The notes below the pieces were generated by a model that was given only the letters and a program-made list of their open reading frames with translations, ran no database searches and was not told where the DNA came from. The translations under genes and the position numbers were made by a program. Positions 5,467 to 6,235 of a stretch of 6,235 nucleotides of DNA are shown piece after piece (position 1 is the first letter of the stretch; each line of letters starts with the position of its first letter). Source of the stretch: Betaproteobacteria bacterium (GTDB lineage: Bacteria > Pseudomonadota > Gammaproteobacteria > Burkholderiales > Burkholderiaceae_C); the NCBI GenBank assembly GCA_025354965.1, contig JANXLW010000394.1:1-6235 (forward strand). The letters are read 5' to 3'.

Positions 5467-5504
5467 GCGTCGATGCTGACTCTGGCTTGTTGCTCTGGCG
5501 TCAT
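5464..5504 (-). pseudogene. Start of a type I restriction subunit (HsdR-like), about 14 codons left
   Basis: The ATG at 5504 has a plausible ribosome binding site on the minus strand (GGGAG at 5513-5509). It opens MTPEQQARVSIDAL, which resembles the N-terminus of many HsdR/DEAD-box type I restriction subunits, often MTPEQ-ARxxIDALL followed by a tryptophan-containing segment. The resemblance ends after about 14 residues, where the sequence becomes the AlbA_2 C-terminus in another frame. The identification rests on very few residues, but a good ribosome binding site, family-like opening and the neighbouring hsdM remnant agree. Confidence 0.4.
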
Positions 5505-5541
5505 GGTGCTCCCATGCAGGGTAATTCTAGGGCAGGAACCC

Positions 5542-6042
5542 ATGGCGATCAGTGAAATAATCCCGATCATGAGTTTTTTTACCACTGATCTCAGCACCAT
5601 CACTCACGGCATTCAACTTGCAGTGGCGCCTGTCTTCCTGTTGACGGCGGTGGCCGGCATGCTCGGCACCGTGGCCGGGCGCCTGGGCCGCATCATCGAC
5701 CGGGCGCGCGTGGTCGAAGACCGGATCGAAGCCGCGACTATGGATGACCCGATGACGGCTGCCTACAAGGAACTGGCGGGCTTGCGTGCACGCGGCAGAC
5801 TGGTCAACGTCTGCATCGCGCTGTTGACCTTCTGCGGCATTTTGATCGGACTGACCATCGTCGTGCTGTTCCTCAGCGAAACGACCGAGTTGCAGATCTT
5901 CCGCGTAGCCACCCTGTTCTTTCTTTCCGGTGTGGTCTTTTTCTTGCTGGCACTGGTGTGCCTGCTCGTCGAAACCGTGCTGGCAACGCGCATTCTCAAT
6001 TTCGGCAAGCGCAGCGCCAGCGGCAGGAAACCCAGGGCTTAG
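5542..6042 (+). CDS. DUF2721 family membrane protein
   Basis: This 166-residue protein matches DUF2721, a family of small proteobacterial and cyanobacterial inner-membrane proteins without known function. The signature is near the start: DLSTITHGIQLAVAPVFLLT (residues 16-35), then GTVAGRLGRIIDRAR. Three membrane segments are evident: about 24-46, 88-111 and 122-146. Between the first and second is a charged stretch (RARVVEDRIEAA to ELAGLRARGR) likely on one face of the membrane, and the C-terminus is basic (GKRSASGRKPRA). I chose the ATG at 5542 because AGGA lies at 5534-5537; the ATG at 5569 is an alternative that keeps all family-typical residues, and further upstream starts run into the hsdR-like relic. 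The gene appears intact. Its TAG overlaps the stop codon of the convergent deacetylase gene. No strong promoter is visible in the 37 bp upstream. Confidence 0.88.
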   Translation: MAISEIIPIMSFFTTDLSTITHGIQLAVAPVFLLTAVAGMLGTVAGRLGRIIDRARVVEDRIEAATMDDPMTAAYKELAGLRARGRLVNVCIALLTFCGILIGLTIVVLFLSETTELQIFRVATLFFLSGVVFFLLALVCLLVETVLATRILNFGKRSASGRKPRA

Positions 6043-6233
6043 CCAGCACGCTGCTCGAAGCCTTCCAGCACGTTGACTGCATTGACGCCAACCTCGGCCA
6101 CCGCATAACCGCCCTCGAACACAAACACGGTCGGCAGACCGGCGCCGGCAATGGCATCGCCGACCCGCAAATAATCGGCGCTGCGCAGCGTGAAGCCGGA
6201 GATCGGGTCGCCGACAAAGGTGTCGAGCCCGAG
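6039..6233 (-). CDS. Histone deacetylase/acetylpolyamine amidohydrolase family, C-terminal end only
   Basis: The minus strand is open from the window edge to a TAA at 6039-6041 and encodes the last 64 residues of a class II deacetylase-like zinc enzyme. LGLDTFVGDPISGF carries the third zinc-ligand aspartate (D4 of the visible part) with the following DP, and VFVFEGGYAV holds the catalytic tyrosine (Y43). The ending VGVNAVNVLEGFE is typical of bacterial acetylpolyamine amidohydrolases of the AphA type. These enzymes remove acetyl groups from acetylated polyamines or related amides; the substrate here cannot be told. The rest, about 280 residues, lies beyond the edge. The stop overlaps the DUF2721 stop by 4 bp tail to tail, so there is no room for a separate terminator. 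Confidence 0.85.
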   Translation of the reverse strand, partial: LGLDTFVGDPISGFTLRSADYLRVGDAIAGAGLPTVFVFEGGYAVAEVGVNAVNVLEGFEQRAG

Positions 6234-6235
6234 CG

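Noticed and set aside
5341..5541. Upstream extension of the DUF2721 frame to an ATG at 5341
   Set aside because: The extension overlaps the AlbA_2 and HsdR-like relics antisense and adds residues unlike the family; the ATG at 5542 has a ribosome binding site and gives a normal length.
5996..6217. 73-codon minus-strand ORF beginning MSATRSPASRC
   Set aside because: It is out of frame with the deacetylase C-terminus, which is clearly recognisable in the neighbouring frame.

Overview
The window is GC-rich proteobacterial DNA, most likely from a betaproteobacterium of the Burkholderiales (Comamonadaceae-like). This rests on codon use and the general character of the RF3, DUF2721 and deacetylase proteins; no species call is possible from the sequence alone.

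Layout: (1) Positions 2-2335, plus strand, hold housekeeping genes: the 5'-truncated prfC (release factor RF3), then a HAD-IIB phosphatase starting directly at the prfC stop codon. (2) Positions 2344-5504 form an accessory block that looks like the eroded remains of a defence island, mostly on the minus strand. Reading that strand 5' to 3': a few codons resembling the start of a type I restriction subunit (HsdR-like); the C-terminal piece of an AlbA_2/RecG-like ATP-binding protein; a 119-bp AT-rich segment with related stem-loops; a second AlbA_2-like fragment; then, after an interruption, a helix-turn-helix gene, an AbiEii-type nucleotidyltransferase with a single-base frameshift, and an hsdM methyltransferase reduced to its two ends by a large internal deletion. 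Between the second AlbA_2 fragment and the helix-turn-helix gene lies an apparently intact plus-strand toxin-antitoxin pair (BrnT toxin with a CopG-type antitoxin). (3) Positions 5542-6233 return to ordinary genes: a DUF2721 membrane protein on plus, and on minus the C-terminus of a histone deacetylase/acetylpolyamine amidohydrolase family protein, the two overlapping tail to tail by 4 bp.

How it fits together: prfC-HAD on one side and DUF2721-deacetylase on the other are ordinary genes, and the block between them is a site where defence genes arrived and were largely destroyed. Three features survive intact or nearly so: the brnT/copG addiction module, the helix-turn-helix gene, and the divergent control region between them, which carries repeated GCATAC motifs and a perfect dyad. 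I do not see a clearly new complete system. The least understood part is the helix-turn-helix/nucleotidyltransferase pair, whose frame can be restored by removing one base.
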